From IMG/VR virus record IMGVR_UViG_3300010396_000009, positions 1-64,000 of that record: a DNA stretch of 64,000 nucleotides. One strand, 5' to 3'. This DNA comes from a virus. The notes under the pieces were generated by a model. It was not told where the DNA came from. It did no database searches and saw only the letters and a program-made list of their open reading frames with translations. Made by a program: the position numbers and the translations under genes. Below, in pieces: positions 23,892 to 32,778 of this stretch. The stretch's first letter is position 1. Each line of letters begins with the position of its first letter.

Positions 23892-24779
23892 CTAACCGTC
23901 TTCCCTGCGAGTAGTGAAATACTCAGCGACTCCTCTCACGAGTCGTTGCTTATTCTTGAGTGCGTGCTCTGTCCACGACACCGCGCCGTTCTCAAGAATC
24001 TCTAGATCGGTATCCGGATCCACTTCGCGCATCCAATAGCGACGCTCGCTGTTCTGTCGATCGCGAAGATCTCCGTGCCACATATGAACAACACTGCCCA
24101 TCACGAATCCCATCTCACCCTTGACGTCTATCTGCCAATCAGCGGCCCACCTGGCCAGGTGCCTCGCCATAGGCTTGCCGATCGACTCATCGAATCCTGG
24201 TGACTTATCTAGGGTGAACCCGCGAAGCATCGCTGAGTCGCCGCAACCAGTGATCATATATGGGTAGAGCTTATTCTTCTTAAGCAACTCTGAGCGAGCG
24301 GCCCATGCGAAGCCTGGATGTGATACTGAGAAGTCTCGCCAGCACTCGTGGCCCGTCGAGTAGTGCCAGCCAACTGAGCGCACAGTCGACGCGATCTCAT
24401 CATCGCGATCCAAAAGGTGTGCCTGGCTGAACATTTGAACTACCGGGAAGTGATCGAGCTCTCTCCTTGTCGCCTCGAGCCAGCCGTCGCGCATGAACAA
24501 GATGTCTGCATCAATCCACGCGATGGCCTCATAGCTATCTGCGAGATGATCGATCAGGGTGTTGAGCAGCGCCTCCTTCTGCCATAGCGTGCAGCGGTCG
24601 CGAGGTACGACGATAGAGTTAAGGTCGTTCGCCTGATCATCGAACGCAAGGTGAGCCATCGCGTACGGCGCATCATACTCGTGAAGCATCCTGCGAAACC
24701 TCGCGAGATTATATGCGGGCCTCACGTAATTACAGGGATTGAAATGAGTAAAAATGATGCAGAGCGGCTCTTTTGACAT
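23892..24779 (-). CDS. GT-A-fold glycosyltransferase
   Basis: About 296 residues. WIDADILF gives the DxD metal/nucleotide-sugar site of GT-A enzymes around residue 95. A downstream GGCGDSAMLRGF-like acceptor region and HMWHGDLRDR near the C-terminus resemble bacterial galactosyl/glucosyl transferase-like proteins. The ATG at 24779 replaces an upstream TTG. It probably adds a sugar to a phage or host polymer as part of the cassette running to 30860. Confidence 0.78.
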   Translation of the reverse strand: MSKEPLCIIFTHFNPCNYVRPAYNLARFRRMLHEYDAPYAMAHLAFDDQANDLNSIVVPRDRCTLWQKEALLNTLIDHLADSYEAIAWIDADILFMRDGWLEATRRELDHFPVVQMFSQAHLLDRDDEIASTVRSVGWHYSTGHECWRDFSVSHPGFAWAARSELLKKNKLYPYMITGCGDSAMLRGFTLDKSPGFDESIGKPMARHLARWAADWQIDVKGEMGFVMGSVVHMWHGDLRDRQNSERRYWMREVDPDTDLEILENGAVSWTEHALKNKQRLVRGVAEYFTTRREDG

Positions 24780-24933
24780 GAAAACCAACCTTATAGCGGT
24801 CTCTGGTAAGGCCCAGGAATGGGATAGATTAGTTAAATGATTATTCCATCAGGTTAACTGTGGACATTAATTCGGGAAAGTAATTATGACTCATTTCCTA
24901 GTTTACCAGCCTTACCTATTTTAACAGCAAGTA
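24780..24933 (-). other. 154-nt leader with long-range inverted repeat
   Basis: No gene. GGTAAGGC (24805-24812) is the perfect complement of GCCTTACC (24909-24916), so the leader of the glycosyltransferase gene can close into a long hairpin. More AT-rich than its flanks. Possible attenuator or RNA switch; no known riboswitch recognised. Confidence 0.4.
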
Positions 24934-25239
24934 TCACAGCTCCAGCCCAAGATTCCTGTGCCTTGCTTGGGCGACCTTCAAGCTGGGCATGGCTCGCTCA
25001 AGAGCGTGGTCCACGTCGCAGGCCCTAAGGTAGATCCTAAACTCGTCATGCGAGTACTTGTTGCTATCATCCAGGCACTCCATGACGATGACCTGATCTA
25101 TACTCCAGAGTGATGTATCGAGCGCCCTGCAGACATCGACGTAACCCTTCGACGTGAGTCGCACTCTCCATAGCACCATTGGCTTAGTGAATCGCCCAAG
25201 CATGATCAGCAATCGTCGAAACCAGTTAGTATAGATCAT
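24934..25239 (-). CDS. Unknown protein in glycan cassette
   Basis: 101 residues, basic, Arg/Leu-rich. It has MECLDDSNKYSHDEFRIYLRACDVDHALERAMP. No family recognised. Start overlaps the stop of the glycosyltransferase at 25236 (ATGA). Confidence 0.65.
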   Translation of the reverse strand: MIYTNWFRRLLIMLGRFTKPMVLWRVRLTSKGYVDVCRALDTSLWSIDQVIVMECLDDSNKYSHDEFRIYLRACDVDHALERAMPSLKVAQARHRNLGLEL

Positions 25240-26003
25240 GGTTTGAACCCAGTAGGAGAATGCCCTGGCACGTCTACGTGCTCGTTGAACTCGCCAGGTG
25301 ATGGTCGCTCACCTCGCCAACCCTTGGTCCTTACAAGGAGTCGCATGTCCTTATCGTGATCAGCGAGCTTATCTATGATCGCGCCATCACGACGAGGGGA
25401 TATGCGCCCACACCAATTAGTGTCGTGTGGTCCAAGGTGAAGAACATAGAACGGCAAATAGACTTTCTCGGCCGGTGTCCAGCGAGATTGAAAATAACCA
25501 TCCCCACCTCCGGCGTGTGTGAATGTGACATCGTACCACGGACGCTTCTTTATATGAGAGTCGTCAGCATGAAACAAGTGAAAGTAACCCGCAAAGCACA
25601 CATCCTTGATCGGCGACAATTGACTCCACTCAAAGCTGGGAGTCCATGATAGCGGATCCTGCAGCACTAGGCGACGAGCGCTATACAGCGTAGACTGATT
25701 GAGCCTATGTAGTGATAGTCGCTCAGGGAGCAGAGTATCAGCGTCAAATACTATAATCCATCCATCGCGACCAAGTGCGTCAAATCCCTCCTCCATCGCC
25801 AGGCCCTTATTGAACTTGGCCCCGTGCCTATAAAAGGCGTCTGTTTCAAAAACCTTGGCACCTGGCACCTTGGAGACTACGTCCTTGGTTCTTTGATCGT
25901 CTGGGTGAGTCACGACGACGCATTCGCTCAGGTGACGCATGTTGCGCACTAGAGTGATCTCCAGCAGGTCGTCGTATCCAACGCAGATCGTGATACCCTT
26001 CAC
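25236..26003 (-). CDS. Glycosyltransferase (GT-A type)
   Basis: 255 residues. FDADTLL around residue 90 is a DxD-type motif in a VFDADTLLPERL setting; the N-terminal strand GITICVGYDDLLEITL starts a Rossmann-like GT-A domain. His-rich HLFHADDSHIKKRPW in the centre. Overlaps the methyltransferase upstream by 4 nt. Probable partner of the other cassette enzymes. Confidence 0.75.
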   Translation of the reverse strand: MKGITICVGYDDLLEITLVRNMRHLSECVVVTHPDDQRTKDVVSKVPGAKVFETDAFYRHGAKFNKGLAMEEGFDALGRDGWIIVFDADTLLPERLSLHRLNQSTLYSARRLVLQDPLSWTPSFEWSQLSPIKDVCFAGYFHLFHADDSHIKKRPWYDVTFTHAGGGDGYFQSRWTPAEKVYLPFYVLHLGPHDTNWCGRISPRRDGAIIDKLADHDKDMRLLVRTKGWRGERPSPGEFNEHVDVPGHSPTGFKP

Positions 26004-26659
26004 GCTTTTCTCCCTATGGCGTATAAAAAGCTCTCACGCTCTATGATCTTTCGCTTCGCTATGCGGCAATCCGTTAACCCGGCGTTCATCATGCAGCTAA
26101 GCAGAGTCTGCTCGTTGAAGAACCACCAATGATCTGGGTTGCATGGATCCTCATCATCAGGGACTATGATAATCATATGCCCATCTCGCGTTACATGACG
26201 AACTAGAAGCTTGAGCTGCTCTGGAGCATCTCTCAGGTGCTCTAGCACATGAGCCGCTAGGATCAGGTCGTATGTATCGCGAAATAGCTCGATCGCCTCG
26301 CAGCTGCAAAGATACGCGTTATGACCCTGCGCAATCATCCAATCAATGGCGTACTGCCTTGTATCTATGCCGACGTAGTCATAGCTGAGACTTATTAACC
26401 ACTCGGCGTATGGGCTCAGCCCGCATCCCACCTCGAGTGCTTCTCCGCCAAGCAGATAGTCAAAGTGCGCGCCAAGCGCATCACCTAGCTCTTTGATATA
26501 GGTGCTTGGCTCAGCTTTCATCATGTCTTCATAGTACTGTTTGCCAAACGACAATGACTCCCGCTCTTTTATGTGAAACTCACACTTCGAGAGGCATCGC
26601 TGCACACTGCTGTCGACATCTATCTCATTGACACAACCACACTCTAGGTTGATGCTCAT
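26000..26659 (-). CDS. Class I SAM-dependent methyltransferase
   Basis: About 219 residues. Motif I ALEVGCGLSPYAEWL, post-I acidic YVGIDTRQ, and motif IV DLILAAHVLEHLRD match Methyltransf_11-type enzymes. An N-terminal Cys-containing segment (LECGC, CLSKCEF) may bind zinc, as in sugar C-methyltransferases. Start at 26659, an ATGA overlap with the upstream gene's stop. Probably O- or C-methylates a sugar. Confidence 0.8.
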   Translation of the reverse strand: MSINLECGCVNEIDVDSSVQRCLSKCEFHIKERESLSFGKQYYEDMMKAEPSTYIKELGDALGAHFDYLLGGEALEVGCGLSPYAEWLISLSYDYVGIDTRQYAIDWMIAQGHNAYLCSCEAIELFRDTYDLILAAHVLEHLRDAPEQLKLLVRHVTRDGHMIIIVPDDEDPCNPDHWWFFNEQTLLSCMMNAGLTDCRIAKRKIIERESFLYAIGRKA

Positions 26660-27228
26660 GCTCGCTTCCAATCTGGTCCAGGAATGCCCATCTTGTAGAT
26701 GTACCATGACGGGAGCACCTCATGCGTCAGATAGACAGTGCCGTCTATCTCATCAGCGAACTCCTGCACAGCTCGCATTACTCCTGGGTGAGTCTCATCA
26801 TAGTCATGCCCGGCTAGTATTCCGCGATCGCTCAGCTTCTCCCACCATATCTTTATGTCCGTTTTTACGGCCTCATATGAATGATCCGCGTCTATGTACA
26901 CCCAGTCGATCGGTGGTGGGGTGTATAGATGAATTTTCTCAGCCACGACCACAGAGGATTCGAGTATGAGCCGCGCCCTGCCTGAGTGCGCTGAGTACTT
27001 GCTGACAGCTGCGTGAAAGTCTCCCTCACGGCTAAGCGAGTGATCAAAGTGCCTGGCATAATCGTCGACGCCAAAGTAAGTGTGCCCGTACCATGAGTTG
27101 AAAAAGTGCTGGGAGTACTCACCGCGATCGACGCCAATCTCCACACAGCAATATAACCGTCGCCAATTGCAGAGCAATGAGAGCTCTAGGCGATGGTCGA
27201 CCTCATGTGACTTGACTATCTTACTCAT
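26656..27228 (-). CDS. Class I methyltransferase (Methyltransf_24-like)
   Basis: 190 residues. CVEIGVDRGEYSQHF is motif I and DWVYIDADHSYEAVKTDI with GILAGHDY is the family signature of cephalosporin-hydroxylase/macrocin-O-methyltransferase-like enzymes, often in glycan clusters. Overlaps the next radical SAM gene by 4 nt. Confidence 0.8.
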   Translation of the reverse strand: MSKIVKSHEVDHRLELSLLCNWRRLYCCVEIGVDRGEYSQHFFNSWYGHTYFGVDDYARHFDHSLSREGDFHAAVSKYSAHSGRARLILESSVVVAEKIHLYTPPPIDWVYIDADHSYEAVKTDIKIWWEKLSDRGILAGHDYDETHPGVMRAVQEFADEIDGTVYLTHEVLPSWYIYKMGIPGPDWKRA

Positions 27229-28226
27229 ACCTTTCCGTTCTCCACATAATCGGTACCACGATTGAGAGCGTTCTCCTTAATCTGCTCCCTGTTATCGACC
27301 AGCTGTACAAGCCGATTCTTGGGCTTTGGCTTATAGATGCTCTTATGCGTCTCGCTCACTTGCTCTGCAGAGCCACCGATGGCCAAGTCTCCATACCCAC
27401 GCATCGGAAACCCACAAGCCATGCAATGATACCTGACCTGAGCGTCGAAGGCGTCTATGCCCTTGTTCCACCAACCGTCAATGACTGGAACGCCCAGATC
27501 AGGATAATCAGGCTCGTCTTGGTGCAGCACTGCCTGCGCACCAGCAATTTCGCAAAACCAACCGCGAAGCTCTCCCCTGAACTCGTTGATCATGGCCGAC
27601 CAGTATTGATTGACATCGCACCTGCCGATCAGCTGCCAGCGCTCTGCCTCATCCATTATAACGTCTTGCATCGCTACGTACACTGGTGAGTGCCGAGCAT
27701 CGCCGACCTGGTGGGCCCTCTGCATTGGATCAATTATCAGCTTCGCCTCGTGCCAGGATGGATCGAGGCCCTTCAGGTACGGGCGGCACTCTGGCCAGTC
27801 AGAGCAGAACTCATCATATGCCTCGCGGCTTAGATGAACGTTCAAATTAGAAACCTTTGGATCGAACGTCACCCGCATCGTCTTGGCATTACCCCTTGGA
27901 TGATTGCACCAGATACCTCGCTGCTCGAACATCGTGAGCTCACGAAGAATTTGGCACAGCTGATCAAACTGCGGATGCAGAGCCGGGTTGCCTCCAAATA
28001 GTCCGATGACGCCGAAGTAGCCCTTGAGCGATTCAACGGCGGCGCGATAGTGCTCAGGCGTCATCATCCACTTCTTACCCTGCAAGTTAGAGCCCTGCGT
28101 GCATCCAAAGCAAGCCTGATCGCATGATCTAGTGACGCAGATCTGCAACACACCACCTCGCCAGATGCTGGGACGACGATCACGCGGAGACTTCATTGTC
28201 GCTGGGAGCGGTATCATCTGAGTCAT
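27225..28226 (-). CDS. Radical SAM protein
   Basis: 333 residues. CDQACFGC at about 35-42 is the CxxxCxxC 4Fe-4S motif; GGNPALHP plays the GGE SAM-binding role. Cys-rich sites further on (WFCEIAG, HCMACGFP) could hold an auxiliary cluster. The substrate is unknown; context suggests sugar, lipid carrier or peptide modification. The domain order resembles SPASM/twitch proteins, but the C-terminal part is not a clean match. Confidence 0.82.
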   Translation of the reverse strand: MTQMIPLPATMKSPRDRRPSIWRGGVLQICVTRSCDQACFGCTQGSNLQGKKWMMTPEHYRAAVESLKGYFGVIGLFGGNPALHPQFDQLCQILRELTMFEQRGIWCNHPRGNAKTMRVTFDPKVSNLNVHLSREAYDEFCSDWPECRPYLKGLDPSWHEAKLIIDPMQRAHQVGDARHSPVYVAMQDVIMDEAERWQLIGRCDVNQYWSAMINEFRGELRGWFCEIAGAQAVLHQDEPDYPDLGVPVIDGWWNKGIDAFDAQVRYHCMACGFPMRGYGDLAIGGSAEQVSETHKSIYKPKPKNRLVQLVDNREQIKENALNRGTDYVENGKV

Positions 28227-28855
28227 TGCAGTCGAGCCTTTGCTATTTCCGGGAGCTTCTCATACCATCCAGGTGCACCCATCGCATTCTGCATGTGATA
28301 GTGCCCAGTATGCCACTGAAATCTATAACTAGGATTTGGGTTAGCTGACAAAGTATCCATCGGCATCCCAAGCTTTGCGATCATCATCTGATCAAACGTC
28401 TCTGAGTTAGTCTCAGGCCACTTCGGTCCTCGCTGAAACGCTATTGACCCATGAAACCTACCAGACGCGTCCTCAAGCTCAACGTTTCCAGTGTAATCAC
28501 TCTCGACCATGGAGGGCTTGCTAAAGCGACCGTACTTGGTAGTATTGACATGGGCACTGATGTGCCATGGCTTATACAAGTCATCATCGTCCCAGACAAC
28601 TAGAACATCGCCCAGTGCGAGCTTCAGCATCTCGTTGTACTTCTCGGGCATTGACTTAAAGCGATTCTGGAACCAATAGTACCGAACAAGAGTCGAGTCT
28701 CTGTCGAGCCACGCGGCGCTATCACTATCGTCAAAGATCAGCAGCTCTCGCCGATCGGCTGGGTAGTCCTGCGACAGAAACATCTGAATCGATTTATCGA
28801 GTAGCCTGGGCCTCTGATATGTTGGGCAGAGGCACGTCACGAACGGCAGAGGCAT
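28223..28855 (-). CDS. Family 2 glycosyltransferase
   Basis: 210 residues. Begins VTCLCPTYQRPRLLDKSI, the family-2 N-terminus, with FDDSDS as the first acidic site and VVWDDDDLYKPWH as the DxD. Short for the family, so probably only the catalytic domain. Tightly packed with neighbours. Confidence 0.85.
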   Translation of the reverse strand: MPLPFVTCLCPTYQRPRLLDKSIQMFLSQDYPADRRELLIFDDSDSAAWLDRDSTLVRYYWFQNRFKSMPEKYNEMLKLALGDVLVVWDDDDLYKPWHISAHVNTTKYGRFSKPSMVESDYTGNVELEDASGRFHGSIAFQRGPKWPETNSETFDQMMIAKLGMPMDTLSANPNPSYRFQWHTGHYHMQNAMGAPGWYEKLPEIAKARLQ

Positions 28856-28857
28856 AG

Positions 28858-29067
28858 CTATTCTTTCACAAAGACAGGAAACTGAATCTGATCAGCTGAG
28901 CCAGGCTGCAAAAATGTCAGCTCGCGTGTGCACTCTGCGCACCACATTTTTAGAGTCACCGTAAGCTGACCTGCGTCTGATCTGTGCACAGACACCTCAG
29001 ACCTAAACTGCTTGTGCTCGCAATCTAGTCTTTTCCATGGAGTGGTAGTAGTCTGAATATAGCTCAT
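28858..29067 (-). CDS. Unknown small protein, glycan cassette
   Basis: 69 residues, beta-rich, with CEH and CAEC pairs that could bind zinc. Between two glycosyltransferase genes and overlapping the upstream one by 4 nt. No family recognised. Confidence 0.6.
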   Translation of the reverse strand: MSYIQTTTTPWKRLDCEHKQFRSEVSVHRSDAGQLTVTLKMWCAECTRELTFLQPGSADQIQFPVFVKE

Positions 29068-30860
29068 GATGATTTGACAATCTCAGGCCACCGTGAGCCA
29101 AGCGGATGCGGACACTTCTCAAGAGAATAAAGAGACTTGTCCTCAACTGGGCAACCGCATTTCGAGCATGCACCGTCGTTTAGTAATGGGCACAGCATGC
29201 ATGCGTCTAAGCGAGCTTTCTGCAGTTCTTCTGAGACCTTTTCACCGCCCTTAGTAGCATGTCGCAGCATGGCCTTGCCGTAGTTCCAGGCCTTAACGAC
29301 CGGGGACGGAAGAGGCAACTTGTCCTCCTCGCGCTTGGACAGCACTGACATGCCATAGTTATTTTCATAGCTTCGCCACAGAGTCCACTCAGGGTGCTCC
29401 TTAACGAAGATGCGAATAGCGTGCAGGAGCCCAGGACCGCCGTCCTCACCACGCTCGCCAAACCCATTGACGGCCGTATCATGCATCACAATCCACTTAT
29501 TCACCTTCGTGTGATGCAGATTAAGCTCCGCCAATAAGTGATCACGTGTATGTCGTGTATCAATGAACAGCATATCGGTCTGCTGAATGTCCGTCATCTC
29601 AGAATGACCGATGCGGAAGCGATAGTCTGTCTTGCCGCGTAGCTTCTCAAAGCCGTCTGCCTCGCGATACCGCTCCTCTGCGTAGCTTACCAGAATCTTC
29701 GGCTGCCCGGCTAGCAGGGCCGTGGTCGATACGTTATGTCGTTTTCCCCACTCTGTCACATGTTCGCACTGCGATGAGAGCTCCCTCAACAGCCAGCAGT
29801 GCTCGTTAATATCATGCGGCGTCCTCGACACGTGATCGTATAGCTCCTCAAGCGTCTGTGCTTCTTGCGCTCCGCAAGATGGGCAGGCCGACACTGGAAT
29901 ATTCTGATGCTCCAGCAGCTGCTTCGTCGTAGGTGTGGGCTCTTTGGTGAGCAGAGACCAGATATGCTCAGTGATTGACGTGAGCTTACGCAGGTCAACG
30001 CCGGGCTTCAGATACTCATGATCACCTGCATGAGTCCATGATGAGCCATCCTCGTTGATACCCTTCACGAAATGCTTATACGCGCGGTCAAGGGGCAAGC
30101 CGAGCTCTCGATGTCCGATAACATAGTTGCGAGCCTTCTGCAGTGTATTGCTCGGATACGGAGTGGCCTCGCCGCGGAACCGGTGGAGCCACCTGAGCTG
30201 TGGTATGCAGATTACGCGATGACCGGCTTGGCGATACTTCGTGTGAATGTACCACTCCTCACCGCCGAACCCATCCATGGCTCGATTAAACCCTAGCCAC
30301 GCGTCCTTCCGACAAGAGAATAGGCCGAGACCCTGCGCCGGGATCTCAAAAGGCTCACCCGAGCATCTCTGGTCATTGATATCACCGCGATGATCCATCG
30401 CCCAGATGCCCCACATGCCGTGTCGCCAAACGTCATCGAAGTGTGTGCCGAGTATGTTGCGACGATCGTCATAGATGATCGGCCCGCATATGAGATCGCG
30501 AGTATCCCAATGCTCATCATAATACTTCAGCAGGGACTCCAGGGCACCTCGCTGCAGAATAACGTGCGAATCAACGCACAGCACGTACTCGCCAGCAGCT
30601 CGCTTAAACACCTCGTCACGGGGCGCAGCCGTACCGATTATCTCAGAGAATGGCACATACGCGGCCTTGCCAAAGTCACCCTTGACCTGTGTCTGGATAA
30701 AGTTTCGAACGCGCTGCCCCTGTGAGCTGTTCGGATTGTTATCGACCACCATGAGTTCGCAGTCGCTGAGCAACTCTTGGTGCATTTCTCGCATGCACTG
30801 CACTGTGAAATACACGCCGTCGAAGTCGTCAAAAACGGCCATGCCGATGGTCAAGCGCAT
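29064..30860 (-). CDS. Fusion of family 2 glycosyltransferase and class I methyltransferase-like domain
   Basis: 598 residues. Residues 1-270: a GT2 domain with TIGMAVFDDFDGVYF, VVDNNPNS and LCVDSHVIL as the DxD-like site, and an FGGEEWYIHTKYR acceptor motif. Residues about 330-530: CPSCGAQ zinc pair, then MLFIDTRHTRDHLLAELNLHH and VMHDTAVNG, like cephalosporin-hydroxylase-type methyltransferases. The C-terminus is Cys-rich (CMLCPLLNDGACSKCGCP). Such a three-part protein is uncommon. It lies next to the Thr-rich protein and may act on it. Confidence 0.75.
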   Translation of the reverse strand: MRLTIGMAVFDDFDGVYFTVQCMREMHQELLSDCELMVVDNNPNSSQGQRVRNFIQTQVKGDFGKAAYVPFSEIIGTAAPRDEVFKRAAGEYVLCVDSHVILQRGALESLLKYYDEHWDTRDLICGPIIYDDRRNILGTHFDDVWRHGMWGIWAMDHRGDINDQRCSGEPFEIPAQGLGLFSCRKDAWLGFNRAMDGFGGEEWYIHTKYRQAGHRVICIPQLRWLHRFRGEATPYPSNTLQKARNYVIGHRELGLPLDRAYKHFVKGINEDGSSWTHAGDHEYLKPGVDLRKLTSITEHIWSLLTKEPTPTTKQLLEHQNIPVSACPSCGAQEAQTLEELYDHVSRTPHDINEHCWLLRELSSQCEHVTEWGKRHNVSTTALLAGQPKILVSYAEERYREADGFEKLRGKTDYRFRIGHSEMTDIQQTDMLFIDTRHTRDHLLAELNLHHTKVNKWIVMHDTAVNGFGERGEDGGPGLLHAIRIFVKEHPEWTLWRSYENNYGMSVLSKREEDKLPLPSPVVKAWNYGKAMLRHATKGGEKVSEELQKARLDACMLCPLLNDGACSKCGCPVEDKSLYSLEKCPHPLGSRWPEIVKSS

Positions 30861-30888
30861 CTAAGATATCTCCTTAACACAGGACAAA

Positions 30889-32778
30889 TTATACGCACTG
30901 ACAGCTTCCGTATGACAGCTGCCCAGCATACGAGCCGTCACCGATGGGCGGCTCGGGTGTGCAGCTGTGCGGACCTACGCATGTGCCAGTGCAATCATTA
31001 GTATTCATCTGCCAGAAGTATACACCGAACTCAAAATCACTCTGAACCCAAATCCATGTAGACGTTCCAAAGCACGAACCGCTCGGCGTCGTAGTCGTAG
31101 TCGATGTGGTTGATGTGGTCGATGTTGTCGTTGTAGTTGTAGTAGACGTGCTCGTCGTCGTTGTGGTTGTGGTGCTCGTCGTAGTAGTGCCGCATGGAGT
31201 GCTGCGGCATTCCCCAGATACGTCACCCAAGCCTTGCGGACCAACATTACACGGGCAGTCACTTGTGCAAGTCGTCGACGACAAGGTCCACGTTGTGCCA
31301 TTCCATCGCCATAAACACTTTGAATTACTGCAACCTGGTGTAGTCGTCGTAGTAGTTGTACCACACAAAGACGGCGTAGTAGTGGTCTGTATTGGCGATA
31401 CGCAGTCTGTTGTTGTATGCGAACCGCACGCTACGCACGGAACGCTCGGAGCATAGCACACGCACCCAGTGTTAATTGATCCGCCATCAGGAGTAAAATT
31501 ACAACCTGATAAGATAATCGGATTGCCCGTACCCGTCTGGACTATAGTAGAAACGTTAGTCGCGGGATTCCACACCGACCCATCGCACCACCAGACACAA
31601 TATGCCCCGCAGCAGCCACTTGGGCATCCGCGATTTGCCGGCGTGGTAGTAGTCTGGCACGGAGTATGAACCGGATCGCATGATGGATTAGCCCCAGGAG
31701 TATCTGGCTGATTACACATGTAGCATCCCTGCTGCGCATTGCAGTCCAGGGCGCCGTGAGGCTGCCACGATACGCCATCCCACATCCAATTGCAACCAGA
31801 GCACCCAGTCCCACCTCCAGTCGTCGTACCGCACGTCGTCGTGGATGACGTCCCGCCACAGTATGGCTGAGGAGGCACTCCGGCAGCAGACGGTACGCAG
31901 TCAGTCTGAGCTGAGCTACATGTTCCATCACCGCAGAAATTAGGCTTTAGGCACTGACAACCGGGAGTAGTAGTCGTAGACGTAGTAGATGTTGTGGTGG
32001 TGGACGTTGTGGTGTTAAGGCACGGCACGCACCCACTTGGCGTAGTAGTGGTCGTAGTCGTGCCGCCGGTGGTGGTCGTAGTTGAAGTCGTCGACGTAGT
32101 GGTAGTTGTATTGCAGTTATTAGTCGTCAGTGTCCATACAAGGTTCACTGCGTCCCACGACCAGATGCACGTGCCAGCACACTTATAAGTATCATGTGGC
32201 GTAGTGGTACCATACACTGGTGGACCTGGCGTAGTAGTGCCGCCGCCCTGATTCGCCAGCACACCGATTCTACCAGAGTCTACTTCAGGTTGACACTCAG
32301 CATATAGCAGCTGATGCGGAACAGTACCCGGCACCATGTAGTCGCCGACTATTCCGAGGGTTTGCAAGAATGCGATAGTCCCCTTGGACCTCACGACAAC
32401 TGGCTCATAAGGCGTGATTAGCTTTATCCAGCCAAACTCACCTGGGCACAGCTGATATGCCTCATTGCCGCCATACTGCGAGGCATCTGCCGTCGCTAGC
32501 CTAACCTTAAAGTAAAAGTCTACGCCGCCTGGCTCAGCATCATAGATTTCTACGATGCCGTATGGGCACACGATGTCATCAGATTTGCACGGCCACCAGA
32601 GCTGCCGCTGCCAGGTAGTCTTTTTCTGTACTGCGCCGTGTTGATCTTGCAGCGTGTTTGGACCCAGCGGATTGCCATGATCTGACGCAGCATCGACCAT
32701 CGCATTGAACGTACCGACGTCGATAGACTTATCACGCAGAGCAGCTCGTATCAAGTTAGCTCGTGATCTCGTGATCAT
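30889..32778 (-). CDS. Mucin-like Thr-rich protein with repeated Cys/Trp modules
   Basis: 629 residues. Residues 1-175 are a globular domain with no known family. From 176 on, Thr/Ser-only tracts (about 223-247, 256-271 and near the C-terminal end) alternate with modules of pattern Cys-x-Trp-x-Trp ... Trp ... Cys (CIWSWDAVNLVW, CNWMWDGVSW, CVWWCDGSVW, CLWRWNGTTW, STWIWVQSDF). Thr codons vary, so the tracts are selected as protein. Sits between tail genes and the glycosyltransferase cassette; probably an O-glycosylated, disulfide- or metal-stabilised tail protein. Similar in kind to mucin-like linkers, but no homologue recognised. Confidence 0.7.
   Translation of the reverse strand: MITRSRANLIRAALRDKSIDVGTFNAMVDAASDHGNPLGPNTLQDQHGAVQKKTTWQRQLWWPCKSDDIVCPYGIVEIYDAEPGGVDFYFKVRLATADASQYGGNEAYQLCPGEFGWIKLITPYEPVVVRSKGTIAFLQTLGIVGDYMVPGTVPHQLLYAECQPEVDSGRIGVLANQGGGTTTPGPPVYGTTTPHDTYKCAGTCIWSWDAVNLVWTLTTNNCNTTTTTSTTSTTTTTGGTTTTTTTPSGCVPCLNTTTSTTTTSTTSTTTTPGCQCLKPNFCGDGTCSSAQTDCVPSAAGVPPQPYCGGTSSTTTCGTTTGGGTGCSGCNWMWDGVSWQPHGALDCNAQQGCYMCNQPDTPGANPSCDPVHTPCQTTTTPANRGCPSGCCGAYCVWWCDGSVWNPATNVSTIVQTGTGNPIILSGCNFTPDGGSINTGCVCYAPSVPCVACGSHTTTDCVSPIQTTTTPSLCGTTTTTTTPGCSNSKCLWRWNGTTWTLSSTTCTSDCPCNVGPQGLGDVSGECRSTPCGTTTTSTTTTTTTSTSTTTTTTTSTTSTTSTTTTTPSGSCFGTSTWIWVQSDFEFGVYFWQMNTNDCTGTCVGPHSCTPEPPIGDGSYAGQLSYGSCQCV

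Noticed and set aside
27655-27683. TATAAT with a GTGTAC-like -35 inside the radical SAM gene
   Set aside because: The spacing is off by one from the set of seven and it lies within coding DNA with no gene start nearby.
31106-31456. Val-rich rightward frame opposite the Thr-rich protein
   Set aside because: Val codons are simply the complement of Thr codons in the repeat tracts.
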